Shown piece by piece: positions 1-8,300 of a DNA stretch of 24,417 bases. Position 1 is the first letter of the stretch. The number at the start of each line of letters is the position of its first letter. The stretch comes from a virus. Under the pieces are notes generated by a model. The model was not told the origin of the DNA and ran no database searches. It saw nothing but the letters and a program-made list of their open reading frames with translations. The position numbers and the translations under genes are program-made. The DNA lies in the IMG/VR virus record IMGVR_UViG_3300044237_000353, positions 1 through 24,417 of that record, one strand, 5' to 3'.

Positions 1-170
1 CATTTAAACAAACCAAAGAACCTAAGACTCAAAAGAAAATCACTAAAAGATATGTTAGTGAAGTTCTAACTTGGGCTGTCAACAAAGCTAAATGGAACGC
101 AGCTGAAGAAGTTTGTCAAGATAACGGATATAAGTTCATGATCATTACAGAAAAGGAGTTGGGAGTATAA
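1..170 (+). CDS. Head completion protein, T4 gp4-like (C-terminal fragment)
   Basis: This is an open frame entering from the left edge (first full codon at position 3) and ending with TAA at 168-170. About 55 residues are visible, finishing with a pattern of the type KWNAAEEVC, then YKFMIITEKELGV. A C-terminal 'W..A..+C...G..F.I.TEKEL' pattern is characteristic of T4-like gp4 head-completion proteins, which have a TnsA-type nuclease-like fold. In T4, gp4 acts on filled heads before tail joining. The stop overlaps the next start (TAATG), so the two are translationally coupled. The N-terminal catalytic part lies outside the window, so activity cannot be judged. The family call rests on this short C-terminal signature plus its position beside tail genes. 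Confidence 0.6.
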   Translation, partial: FKQTKEPKTQKKITKRYVSEVLTWAVNKAKWNAAEEVCQDNGYKFMIITEKELGV

Positions 171-1159
171 TGTTTGGAGGATTATTACAAGTAATAACAG
201 ATGTTGTCCAGTACGTAGGTGCTACGCAGACGACTGGGATACCTGGTGCAGGAGATGTATCTTCAAGTAAATTGCAAGAGTTTATGGCTTTTAGTAGGAA
301 GAAAGCAGGAGACTTCTCTCTTACTAACATATACACAGTGCAATTTGCTACTCCTCCTATGCTTACTGATAAATTTGAGAGTGGTGACGATAAATTATTA
401 TTAGATTACTATGTTGATAGTGTAACTTTACCCAGTAAACAGATAACTACAGCTCAGGTCATGAATGTGGGATCTGCATATAAGTATGCTACTGGTAATG
501 CATTTAGTCAGATTAATATGACATTCAAGATGCCAAAAACTCAAAGAACTAGAGTAATCTTTGAAAGATGGGTTTCATTGATGAACAGTGATGCTAATCA
601 ATACACACACTTTTACAACATGTATTGCTGCCCAAGAGTAAGGATATACAAATTTGAAAGAGGTGGTGGTCCTAAAGTTGAGAATTTCCTGAATAAAAAT
701 GACACTGTGAAAAAAATAGGTGGTATTCTTAATGGTTCTGGTATATTTGGTGGTAGTAGTAGCACTATAGCGGACAATAATCTTTTAAATTACCTGAAAA
801 GTGATCCTGCAATTAAACAATCGGCTCTAGATTACATTGCAAACCAAGCAAAGTATTACGGTTGTCATGGTATGTGGGAGTTAAGAAATGTATATCCAAC
901 TAACATTGGATCAGTACAGTTAAACAATAATGAAGCAAGAATTATGTCAATGACTGTATCATTTAACTTTGAGAGATATAGATTCTATGCTAAACCACTT
1001 TATAATGGTGGTAGCAATAAGGAATTTATTGTTGAGAACCCTGCATTAAGAAACAACGTAGATATTGGTAATAATCAACATGGTGCACATGTATCAACAG
1101 GAGATGCAAATGGATTTGGATTTAGCAAAGGGGCTATCAATAATGACAATTACTGGTAG
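170..1159 (+). CDS. Baseplate tail-tube initiator/cap protein, gp48/gp54 type
   Basis: This 329-residue protein starts at an ATG overlapping the upstream stop by one base. After a short variable N-terminus, the sequence from about residue 50 (LTNIYTVQFATPPML) through the 'DYYVDSVTLPSKQI' and 'INMTFKMPKTQ' stretches alternates hydrophobic and polar residues. That is the pattern of tube-like beta-barrel domains shared by T4 gp19, gp48 and gp54. Strands return near the end (IMSMTVSFNFERYRF). Its length is close to T4 gp54 (320) and gp48 (364). In T4 these proteins sit on the hub and nucleate the tail tube. Its neighbours fit this role (gp4-like upstream; gp26-like, tape measure and gp27-like downstream). 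I cannot decide between gp48 and gp54. The middle (residues 170-230) is a poorly conserved, Gly/Ser-rich insert. Confidence 0.65.
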   Translation: MFGGLLQVITDVVQYVGATQTTGIPGAGDVSSSKLQEFMAFSRKKAGDFSLTNIYTVQFATPPMLTDKFESGDDKLLLDYYVDSVTLPSKQITTAQVMNVGSAYKYATGNAFSQINMTFKMPKTQRTRVIFERWVSLMNSDANQYTHFYNMYCCPRVRIYKFERGGGPKVENFLNKNDTVKKIGGILNGSGIFGGSSSTIADNNLLNYLKSDPAIKQSALDYIANQAKYYGCHGMWELRNVYPTNIGSVQLNNNEARIMSMTVSFNFERYRFYAKPLYNGGSNKEFIVENPALRNNVDIGNNQHGAHVSTGDANGFGFSKGAINNDNYW

Positions 1160-1223
1160 ATCGCATATATAATTTAGACTTTTTTTACCAAAATACCCCG
1201 AAAAAAATTCGTCCCAAAAAATG

Positions 1224-1240
1224 ACCCTTTAGGGTTTTCA
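1224..1240 (+). terminator. Possible weak terminator hairpin
   Basis: In the 112-base gap between the tube protein and the gp26-like gene, ACCC-TTTA-GGGT forms a 4-base-pair stem (closable to 5) followed by TTTTC. It sits just before a late promoter core, where a terminator would make sense. The stem is short and the U run is only four bases, so efficiency would be low. The rest of the gap (about 1175-1220) is homopolymer-rich and shows no gene. Confidence 0.35.
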
Positions 1241-1241
1241 A

Positions 1242-1248
1242 CTAAATA
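1242..1248 (+). promoter_or_regulatory. Late promoter core CTAAATA
   Basis: CTAAATA lies 23 bases before the ATG of the gp26-like gene in a short AT-rich gap. It matches the relaxed form of the T4 late promoter (TATAAATA), read in T4 by the phage sigma factor gp55. Similar cores with similar spacing occur before several other genes in this window, which supports the call. No -35 element is expected. Confidence 0.6.
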
Positions 1249-1271
1249 ATTACAACTGAAAATATATTATT

Positions 1272-1982
1272 ATGGCACTTCCCGTATTAAATACTCCGAA
1301 GTTTAAACTTAAACTTCCTTCTGATAACAGAGTGGTGAATTTTAGACCTTTTCTCGTAAAAGAAGAGAAAATTCTATTAATTGCAACTGAAACTGGTGAA
1401 CAAGCAGAATTAATCACTGCTATTAAGAACATTATTAAAGCATGCACCGATATTAAAGATGTTGAGCATTTATCAACCTTTGATATTGAATACGTTTTCT
1501 TACAGATCAGAACCAAGTCTGTTGGTGAATCTGTAGAAGTAAATGTGACATGCCCTGATGATGGTGAAACACAAGTTCCTGTTTCCATTCCTTTAGACCA
1601 AATTAAAATTCACAAGACTAAAGGTCATAAAAAGGAAATTAAATTATCTGAAGAAATTGTTCTTACCATGAAATATCCAAGTTTGGATGTTTTTGTAGAA
1701 ATGAATTTCCAAGAAAATGAAGGTGGAGTTGATCAAGTCTTTAAAATGGCAGCTGGGTGTATCGAATCTATTGCAGATACAGAACAGGTATATGAGTGTA
1801 AAGACTTACCAAAAGAGGAGCTTAATGCATTTCTAGATCAAATGACTTCTGATCAGTTTAAGAAAGTGCAAGATTTCTTTGAAAGTATGCCAAAACTACA
1901 GCATACATTGAAAGTGACTAATCCTAACACAAAAGTTGAGAGTGAAGTAAAACTTGAAGGACTAGCGAGTTTTTTCGCATAG
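1272..1982 (+). CDS. 26: Baseplate hub/assembly protein, T4 gp26-like
   Basis: The protein has 236 residues (T4 gp26 has 208). Its recognisable features are the opening MALPVLNTPKFKLKLPS, the 'FRPFLVKEEKILLIA' segment (about residues 26-40), and the 'VNVTCPDDGETQVPVSIPLDQI' region (about 97-118). This is the layout of the T4_baseplate (gp26) family. In T4, gp26 is needed for baseplate hub assembly and is not abundant in the virion. The ATG at 1272 is the first in frame and follows the late promoter at 1242. The last sense codons read AGT TTT TTC GCA before TAG, a perfect -1 slippery heptamer. Some ribosomes may therefore bypass the stop and make a roughly 300-residue product including the 61-codon ORF that follows. 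This would make gp26 the counterpart of a lambda G-type tail chaperone, which is an inference. Confidence 0.75.
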   Translation: MALPVLNTPKFKLKLPSDNRVVNFRPFLVKEEKILLIATETGEQAELITAIKNIIKACTDIKDVEHLSTFDIEYVFLQIRTKSVGESVEVNVTCPDDGETQVPVSIPLDQIKIHKTKGHKKEIKLSEEIVLTMKYPSLDVFVEMNFQENEGGVDQVFKMAAGCIESIADTEQVYECKDLPKEELNAFLDQMTSDQFKKVQDFFESMPKLQHTLKVTNPNTKVESEVKLEGLASFFA

Positions 1983-2006
1983 CCCTGATGCACGCTGATT
2001 TGCGTG
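1970..2006 (+). promoter_or_regulatory. Candidate -1 programmed ribosomal frameshift site
   Basis: The heptamer T TTT TTC occupies 1970-1976, in the correct register for the gp26-like frame (X XXY YYZ, zero-frame codons TTT 1971-1973 and TTC 1974-1976). The zero-frame stop follows two codons later (1980-1982). A -1 slip gives CGC ATA GCC CTG and then runs into the ORF at 1988 without a stop. Downstream, CACGC (1991-1995) pairs with GCGTG (2002-2006) around a six-base loop. The stem begins 14 bases after the heptamer, longer than the usual 5-9, so its stimulatory role is uncertain. Confidence 0.6.
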
Positions 2007-2173
2007 GTTATTATGAAACTAATTTTGCATTAATTCATCATCATAAGTGGCAAATTGAGCATATTGAAAATTTGCTGCCTTGGGAAAAAGAGATCTACAT
2101 GAATTTGTTAATACAATTTCTCGAAGAAGAGAATCAACGAATGAAGGATCAACAGTCTAAGTCTAGTGGCTAA
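1988..2173 (+). CDS. Small tail assembly protein, probable -1 frameshift extension of gp26-like protein
   Basis: This 61-codon ORF begins at ATG 1988, five bases after the gp26-like stop and in its -1 frame. No Shine-Dalgarno-like sequence precedes the ATG (the upstream bases are TTTTTTCGCATAGCCCTG). Independent initiation therefore looks poor, and frameshift expression from 1970-1976 looks better. The product is rich in His, Glu and aromatic residues (HHHKWQIEHIENLLPWEKEI) and looks helical, with a polar tail. Its position between gp26 and the tape measure matches the T part of G/GT chaperones and the T4 gp51 slot, but at 61 residues it is far shorter than T4 gp51 (about 249) and I see no direct similarity. 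The stop overlaps the next gene's GTG start. Confidence 0.6.
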   Translation: MHADLRGYYETNFALIHHHKWQIEHIENLLPWEKEIYMNLLIQFLEEENQRMKDQQSKSSG

Positions 2174-5100
2174 AATTTCAATGTACAAGTTCATTAATCC
2201 AGGTAGTGCTGCCTCGACAGCAACTGCCTCGAATGAAGCAGCTCGTACAACACTTTTAGCAACCAATAGACTAGGTGGTTCAATATCTGGACTTTCAAAA
2301 ACTGTTAATAACCTTGAAAAGATATACAAAGCAAGTGCAAAGAACGAAAAACTTGTAGAAATAGCAGAACGCAGAAGAAAGAAAAGAGAGCAAGATAGAC
2401 TTAGAGAAGAAGAGATAGAAAGTCAAAAATTAATGGATGGTAAGGATCTTGAGAAACAGGCAAAAGACGCAAATAGTACAAAAGGAAAATTTGGTAGTAA
2501 ATTAAAAGATACACTTTTAGGTGGTTTCCAGAGGATATTAACATCTATTATCGCTTTCTTATTAAAACTGTTTGCATTAAAAGAGTTAAAAAATTTAGAA
2601 GCATGGTTTAATGATAAAGCTGCACAGGAAAGAAGAAAAGAATTTGTAGAAAATTTTAAATATGTCTTTGAGACATTTCTTAAATGGGGAAAAAGATTAG
2701 TCGTTGATGGTATAGCTAAACCTTTTAATCAATTAGTAAATGGAAAGACTTTTGGAGACAAATTAGCAGGACTAGGTAAACTCGTACTAGGTTTAGCAGG
2801 TTTAACTGTATTATTAAATCCATTTGGGACTATGGATGCTATTCTCAGTCTTTTGGGAATGGATTTTTATCGTGACAGAACTCAAGAAGGTAAAAATAAA
2901 GGAAAAGATAACAAAGGTAGAACTTCTCCAAATAAAAATAAACTTAAAAATACTAGATTAAATCAAAGAAAAGATCTACTTACGAAACAATTTGGAAAAA
3001 ATGGTAGAACTGCATATGATGGATTTAGAGCACAAGGTGATACTCATGCAGAAGCACTAAAAAAAGTAGAGAGATTACAACGTCAAAGACCAGATAAATT
3101 TAAACCTAAAGTTCAACCTAAGACATCAGGTTTAAGTCCTTCGGGAGCAAAAACAGGTATTGCTACCAAGTATGGAATGAAGAGAACCTTTGGTCGTGGT
3201 GCTTTAAAATTTATGGGGAAGAATAATGTAAAACTTCTCGGCAAAGCATTTCAAAATACTTTTGGAAAAATACCTATTTTTGGAACTCTACTAACAGCAG
3301 TATTTTCAAGATTACAGGGAGATCCTTGGGGAGCAACGATATTCAAGACTGCGGGTGCAGCAGTCGGTGGTGGACTAGGAACATGGTTATTACCAGGTAT
3401 TGGTAGTTGGATTGGTACTATGGTTGGTGAATACGTAGGTAATTTACTATATCTCGGATTCCAAGGTGGAGAAGGTGGAACTCAAAACTGGAAAGCAGCT
3501 GGTAAAAAATTAAAGGAAGATGCTGCTGCGTTTATAGGACAATTGAAGAATATATTGGGCTGGATGAAGGAGAGAGTCACCATATTTTATAAAGGCATAC
3601 CAAAGATAAAAATACCAGATTTTCCTAAAGATCCTCCTAATTGGATACCACCTCTCGGTTTTGGATTGAGAGAGAAGATATATGGTGGTGCTAAAATTGC
3701 TATAAAAGCAATGCTAGGTCCTATAGGATTCTTAATGGGTAAAGAAGTCCCGAACATTGCTTGGTTTATGGATGGTTTCGGATTTAAGAATACTCTACCA
3801 TTACTTCACAAATCATTCTTTAAATCTGATCCTGTTTCTGAAGGAGAAAAGACCGAAGGTCAGGCAATGGTTGGTGTTGCAAGTAAAGAGGAAAAAGAGG
3901 CAGGTGATAGTACATCAGGAACAAAGAAACTCAAACCTTCTCCGAAAGAAGGACAGAGTTATGATACAATGCCTTTTGTACCTGCTGAAGATTATAAAGG
4001 TGTAGAATCTGACAATGAAAGATATGGTGATACAATGCCCGAAGGTGCTTTTGGCATTAAGAAAAAGAGGTTAAGTCCATATGAAAGAAAATTTGGTAAG
4101 AAACATAATCCCCTATCAACTGTAAAAGATAGAGGATTGTCCTATGAGACAATGCCTTTTATACCTATGAACAAGTACTTAGGTGTAGAAACAGATAACG
4201 AAAGGTATGGTGATACATTCCCAGAAGGATCATTTAGTATCACTCCTAAAGAAAAGAAGAAAGAATATATAAGTCCATATGAAAGAAAGCATGGTAAGAA
4301 ACATAACCCATTAGAGGGTATAGATTTTGGATCTTCCTATAAGACAAAACCTTTTGTACCTGAGGAAGAAAATAAAGGTGTAGAGTCAGACAACGAAAGA
4401 TATGGAGACACAATGCCAGAGGGTGCCTTTGGTATTGGATCTAAGAAGACAGATACAGCAAAGAAGAAAAAACCTTGGTGGAAGTTTGGATTTGAAGAGG
4501 GTGGATATAGACCACCAGAATACCTTTTTGGATTTGTTAAAAGGATATTTAAAGGTGTCACTAATGTTGTAAAAGGTGTTGTTAATACTGTAACTAACGT
4601 TGTAGGTTCTATAGCAAAGGTTGCTATGCCTATCTTAAGTGTAGCAGCACCATTTATCCCTGCATTAGCACCAATTATGCCATTCATGCAAGCAGCGAAT
4701 GCTGTATCTGCATTTGCGTCTGGTGATATCATGGGAGGTATCACTGGTGGTCTAGGTGCATTAGGTGGATTCTTCCCTAAAACTTTTGGTGCTGATTCTG
4801 CCTTTGGTAATTTCATGTCTAATAATCCATTTGGTAAAGCAATAGGTGGATTTATGACTGGTGGTATATCTGGTGCTCTAGGTAGTCTTACCAGTTTCTT
4901 ACCTCAAGGTTTCCAAGACTTCTTAGGTGGTATTGGTGGATTTATGAATAAATTTCCTGGAATAGGAGGTATAATAAGTGGAATACCTGGTTTAGGTGGT
5001 ATATTAGGATCATTCGGAGTGACAGGTATGGATGGTGCAGGATTCTCTCCATTGAGTTTGTTTGGTGATGTAGCAGAGAGAATGGGATTTGGTGGTATAT

Positions 5101-5372
5101 TTAAGACAGTGACTGGTATGATATCAGGTGGTGGACCTAATGCTATTATGGAGGGTATTCGAGGTATGGCACCTGAATTAGGTGTTAAACCTGAGGCATT
5201 GGGTATATTTACTAATAGAGGTACAAACTCACGTAGTAATCACTTAGATAGTAAATCAAATTCAATGTCAAAAGCATATGCGATGCAATCTCAGTTAGAG
5301 TTTATTCCTATGCCTATGATTATTGAGAAATTGACTCCTATTAAAGTAGCAGTTCCTGTTGGAGGGCAATAA
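2166..5372 (+). CDS. Tape-measure-like tail protein 1
   Basis: This is a 1068-residue protein. The GTG start at 2166 overlaps the previous ORF by 8 bases. It is preferred over ATG 2181 because the resulting AKISMYKF aligns with TKINIYKF in the next gene. Visible parts, in order: a Lys/Arg/Glu-rich coiled-coil-like stretch (about 55-100); hydrophobic helices (about 120-145 and 200-235); a basic linker (about 245-330); Gly-rich hydrophobic segments (about 370-425); an internal repeat (about 598-757); a long Gly/Phe/Ile-rich region (about 790-1000); and a polar tail ending in a hydrophobic stretch (EFIPMPMIIEKLTPIKVAVP). Great length, helices and Gly-rich hydrophobic segments directly after a chaperone-like pair are typical of tape measures. 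T4 gp29 is only 590 residues. I do not see residue-level similarity to gp29, so the role is inferred from position and composition. Confidence 0.6.
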   Translation: MAKISMYKFINPGSAASTATASNEAARTTLLATNRLGGSISGLSKTVNNLEKIYKASAKNEKLVEIAERRRKKREQDRLREEEIESQKLMDGKDLEKQAKDANSTKGKFGSKLKDTLLGGFQRILTSIIAFLLKLFALKELKNLEAWFNDKAAQERRKEFVENFKYVFETFLKWGKRLVVDGIAKPFNQLVNGKTFGDKLAGLGKLVLGLAGLTVLLNPFGTMDAILSLLGMDFYRDRTQEGKNKGKDNKGRTSPNKNKLKNTRLNQRKDLLTKQFGKNGRTAYDGFRAQGDTHAEALKKVERLQRQRPDKFKPKVQPKTSGLSPSGAKTGIATKYGMKRTFGRGALKFMGKNNVKLLGKAFQNTFGKIPIFGTLLTAVFSRLQGDPWGATIFKTAGAAVGGGLGTWLLPGIGSWIGTMVGEYVGNLLYLGFQGGEGGTQNWKAAGKKLKEDAAAFIGQLKNILGWMKERVTIFYKGIPKIKIPDFPKDPPNWIPPLGFGLREKIYGGAKIAIKAMLGPIGFLMGKEVPNIAWFMDGFGFKNTLPLLHKSFFKSDPVSEGEKTEGQAMVGVASKEEKEAGDSTSGTKKLKPSPKEGQSYDTMPFVPAEDYKGVESDNERYGDTMPEGAFGIKKKRLSPYERKFGKKHNPLSTVKDRGLSYETMPFIPMNKYLGVETDNERYGDTFPEGSFSITPKEKKKEYISPYERKHGKKHNPLEGIDFGSSYKTKPFVPEEENKGVESDNERYGDTMPEGAFGIGSKKTDTAKKKKPWWKFGFEEGGYRPPEYLFGFVKRIFKGVTNVVKGVVNTVTNVVGSIAKVAMPILSVAAPFIPALAPIMPFMQAANAVSAFASGDIMGGITGGLGALGGFFPKTFGADSAFGNFMSNNPFGKAIGGFMTGGISGALGSLTSFLPQGFQDFLGGIGGFMNKFPGIGGIISGIPGLGGILGSFGVTGMDGAGFSPLSLFGDVAERMGFGGIFKTVTGMISGGGPNAIMEGIRGMAPELGVKPEALGIFTNRGTNSRSNHLDSKSNSMSKAYAMQSQLEFIPMPMIIEKLTPIKVAVPVGGQ
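3957..4436 (+). repeat. In-frame tandem repeat within tape-measure-like protein 1
   Basis: Two and a half copies of a 61-65-residue unit begin at residues 598, 659 and 724. Each starts SY-x-T-x-PF-x-P, continues with GVE-x-DNERYGDT-x-PEG-x-F, and in the first two copies ends SPYERK-x-GKKHNPL. The third copy lacks the SPYERK half and runs into a Lys-rich linker. The DNA copies differ at many third positions, so the duplication is old and the protein sequence is conserved. The function is unknown. Confidence 0.85.
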
Positions 5373-5375
5373 ATA
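5368..5375 (+). promoter_or_regulatory. Possible late promoter core AATAAATA
   Basis: AATAAATA spans the TAA stop of the upstream gene (5370-5372) and ends only six bases before the ATG at 5382. The match is as good as at other late promoters here. The spacing, however, would put the transcription start almost at the ATG, giving a leaderless mRNA. Chance generation by CAA TAA ATA at a gene end is a real alternative. Confidence 0.35.
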
Positions 5376-5381
5376 CTAAGT

Positions 5382-8300
5382 ATGAACGTCTCACCAACCA
5401 AAATTAATATTTACAAGTTTGTCTCCACAACAGGGATAGCTGCGGCTAGTGATGCAAAGAAACAAGAAAAGGCAACTATAGGTATACAAACAAAACAAGT
5501 TGAAGCAATAAACCAACTTGGTGGAGTAGTTAATGGTATAGCAGGGAGTCTTGTTAAGATAGAAGCGATAGAAATAGCACGTGCAAAAGCACTAGCAAAG
5601 AAATCAACAGAATTTGAACCAGAATATACAGAAGTCAAAAAACAAAAATTTACATTTGTAGGAAAATTATTAGAAGCATTTAAAGCACCTAATTTCCTAA
5701 AAGGTTTGTTGCAGATGCTTGGTGCTCTCTTCAAAATGTTAATTGGAGTACCTGTCTTGAAATGGTTGGCAGATGAGAAAAATCAAAAAAAGATAGTAAA
5801 TACGTTTAAAATAATATATGGAGTATTCAAGGCAATTAGTTCGTTTATTGCTAGTGCTTTTGTTACAGGTATCAATAGTCTTGCAAAAGCATTGAGGGGT
5901 GGTGAAAATATGAGCACTTGGCAAAGAGTGCTTGCGTTTGCCAAGGGTATAGTAGCGTTTGGTGCCATAGTTGTAGGACTTAAGTGGTTAAATCCTCTTA
6001 GGATAGGTAAAACTATGAAGGAGATCGGTATGATCTTCAAAGGTTTTAATAATGCACTGTTTAATTTTAGAAACGCACTAAGAGCAAGAAGAGGTTTAAA
6101 AGCACTTAAACATGGAGGAGGACTAGGAGGTTCAAAATTCTTACGCAGAGCACCAGGATTTACAAAAGGTGCATTAATCACTGGTGGTATACTCACTGTA
6201 GGTTCTATGGTGATGGGTGGTGATGCTGAGGCAGCAGAAGAGGGAGGAGAAGAAGAAGGAGGAGAAGAAGTCCCAGAAAGAAAAATGGGAGGACCTATAG
6301 GTAAGGCAAATATAGGAAGAATTGTACCACAGCAGGGTGGTCTGATTAGAGGTCCTGATACTGGTTATCCAGTTTCAATGGATGGAGGTAAAAGTACATC
6401 ATTCATTGGTCATGGTACTGAAAAAGTCGTAGGTGACAAAAAGGGTGGTGGATATGTAATACCTATCAATAATGCTGCAACAAGAGCAAATCCATATTTA
6501 ACAGCTTATAATGAAGCAGCAGCTGCAGGTTTGGGTATGTCAGGTGCAATGCCTCCTGAGATGTTCATAGGTGGTTTATTTAAAGGTGCAGGTAATCTAT
6601 TAAAAGGTAGAACTTGGGGTGGTGCTCAAAGGATGGGTACTCAAGCAAACTTTGGAACAGGTAGAGATGGTGGATTTGGAACTGGTACGCATGGTAGTGG
6701 ATGGCCAAGTGCATGGGATGGTAAACCAGTAGGAGGACAAACTAACTCACCAACTAAGAAACCTGGTTTATGGGGTCAGATCGGAAACTTCTTGACTAAG
6801 GGTGATGGTCAAACCAGTGGTGCTGCTATGATAGGTAGGATGTTTGGTAATGAGCAAGCTGGTGCTTCGATTGGTAATATCATGGGTATATTCCAAGGTG
6901 GTGGTAGTGGTGAAAATGGTAAGGCAACTGGTTGGGATATCATAAAAGGTATTGGTGGTGTTGCAGGTAATTTCTTAGGTGGATCTAAGGCAGGTGGTTG
7001 GATCAATACTGCAATGGGAATAGGTGACATATTAAAAGGAGACGGAAACTGGGCATCTAAATTTAGAGATATTGCAGGAAACTTTGGTGGTACAATAGCA
7101 GATCTAATTGGTGGTAAGACAGGAGCTGCTATTGGTGGTTTCATGAACTCATACTTCAATGGAACTGCAGGTAGTATTGGAGAAATGATAAGTGGCATGG
7201 GAACACAGGCAGGTACAGGTCGTATCGCAGATGCTGCTAATCATCCTGGTTACTCTGGTGGAATGGGTGTCACTGATCCAGATGGAGGTATAAAAGCTGC
7301 TAAGATCCTTGGTAGACAAATGTTGAGTAGAGGAATGACAGTATATGGTCATCCTAATTTTAAAAATAATAAATTCTCAAAAGAAAATGCTGCAAATGAA
7401 AAAGGATATGATCCTAGTGGAAGACAACCTGTAGGTGGAGGACCTTTCCACTCTCAAGGATTGGGATTAAACATTGCTGACTATAGATCAGGTGATTATG
7501 GTGCAAGATTAAGAAACCTTGCTGACTTCTTAAGAGGTCAGATTGATACATTTAAGATTGTACAAGTTATATACGATAAGTGGGGTATGTGGTTTGCAGG
7601 TCAGAAAGAAAAGAAAGGACCTTCTAAGTATGGATATCCAGATTCTATTGGTGTTGGAGTTGCTCCTAAAACACCTGAAGAAACTACAGGTGTAGGTTCA
7701 CAACAGGCAGTAGCAAATAGTCAAAGGACTATAATGAAGAATGCACTAGAAGGTGGTGATGGATCTGTAGGTGATGCTGCATTAAACATTAGGAAGGTAT
7801 TAAATCAAGCAGATGCTGCAGATAAAGGTGCAAAAAAATCTGATTTTGGTGGTAATTTCTTTATGGATTTACTTAGCAAAGGAGAGAACACTAAAATTAG
7901 TGATGCTTTTATGAAATCTAGTGATCAGAAGAAAGGTTTAGATGCCTTTGCATTAGCACAAGATAATGAAGGACTAACTAACTTCTTATACAAAAAAGGT
8001 GCAAACGAAGAACAGGCAACTAACTATATGAATTTAATTGATGGTGACCTGTTTACAAAAACTCCTCTGTTTAATAATGATGATAAATTCTCTTTCTCAA
8101 CTAACTTTAAGATTGGTAATAGTTTATATACTAAAGATGATGGTAAATCTGCTACAGATTTTTATGCTAAGAAAAATATGGGTATCACAGACAGTGAGGC
8201 TACCCAGAGAAAGAATAATCAACAGGAAAGAAATAGAGGTGTAGCATTCTCAACTAGCAAAAAAGATGGTGAAAGTTTAATATCTAAAGCACCTAAGACT

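Noticed and set aside
1988-1990. ATG 1988 as an ordinary independent start for the 61-codon ORF
   Set aside because: Not fully excluded, but no Shine-Dalgarno-like sequence lies upstream and the slippery heptamer gives a better explanation.
3757-4005. 82-codon + strand frame inside tape-measure-like protein 1
   Set aside because: Nested out of frame, Lys-rich from A-rich codons, with no ribosome-binding site. It is a shadow.
4337-4816. 159-codon open frame on the minus strand
   Set aside because: It lies antisense to the Gly-rich part of tape-measure-like protein 1. Its Pro/Ala-rich composition mirrors the Gly codons opposite, and it has no promoter or ribosome-binding site.
4730-5010. Repeated GGT/GGA-rich motifs that could suggest a repeat array or CRISPR
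   Set aside because: They encode Gly-rich tape-measure sequence in frame. Spacing is irregular and there are no unique spacers.
5411-6196. Several minus-strand frames of 61-137 codons opposite the start of tape-measure-like protein 2
   Set aside because: All are fully nested in a long conserved + strand gene, and they overlap each other in different frames.
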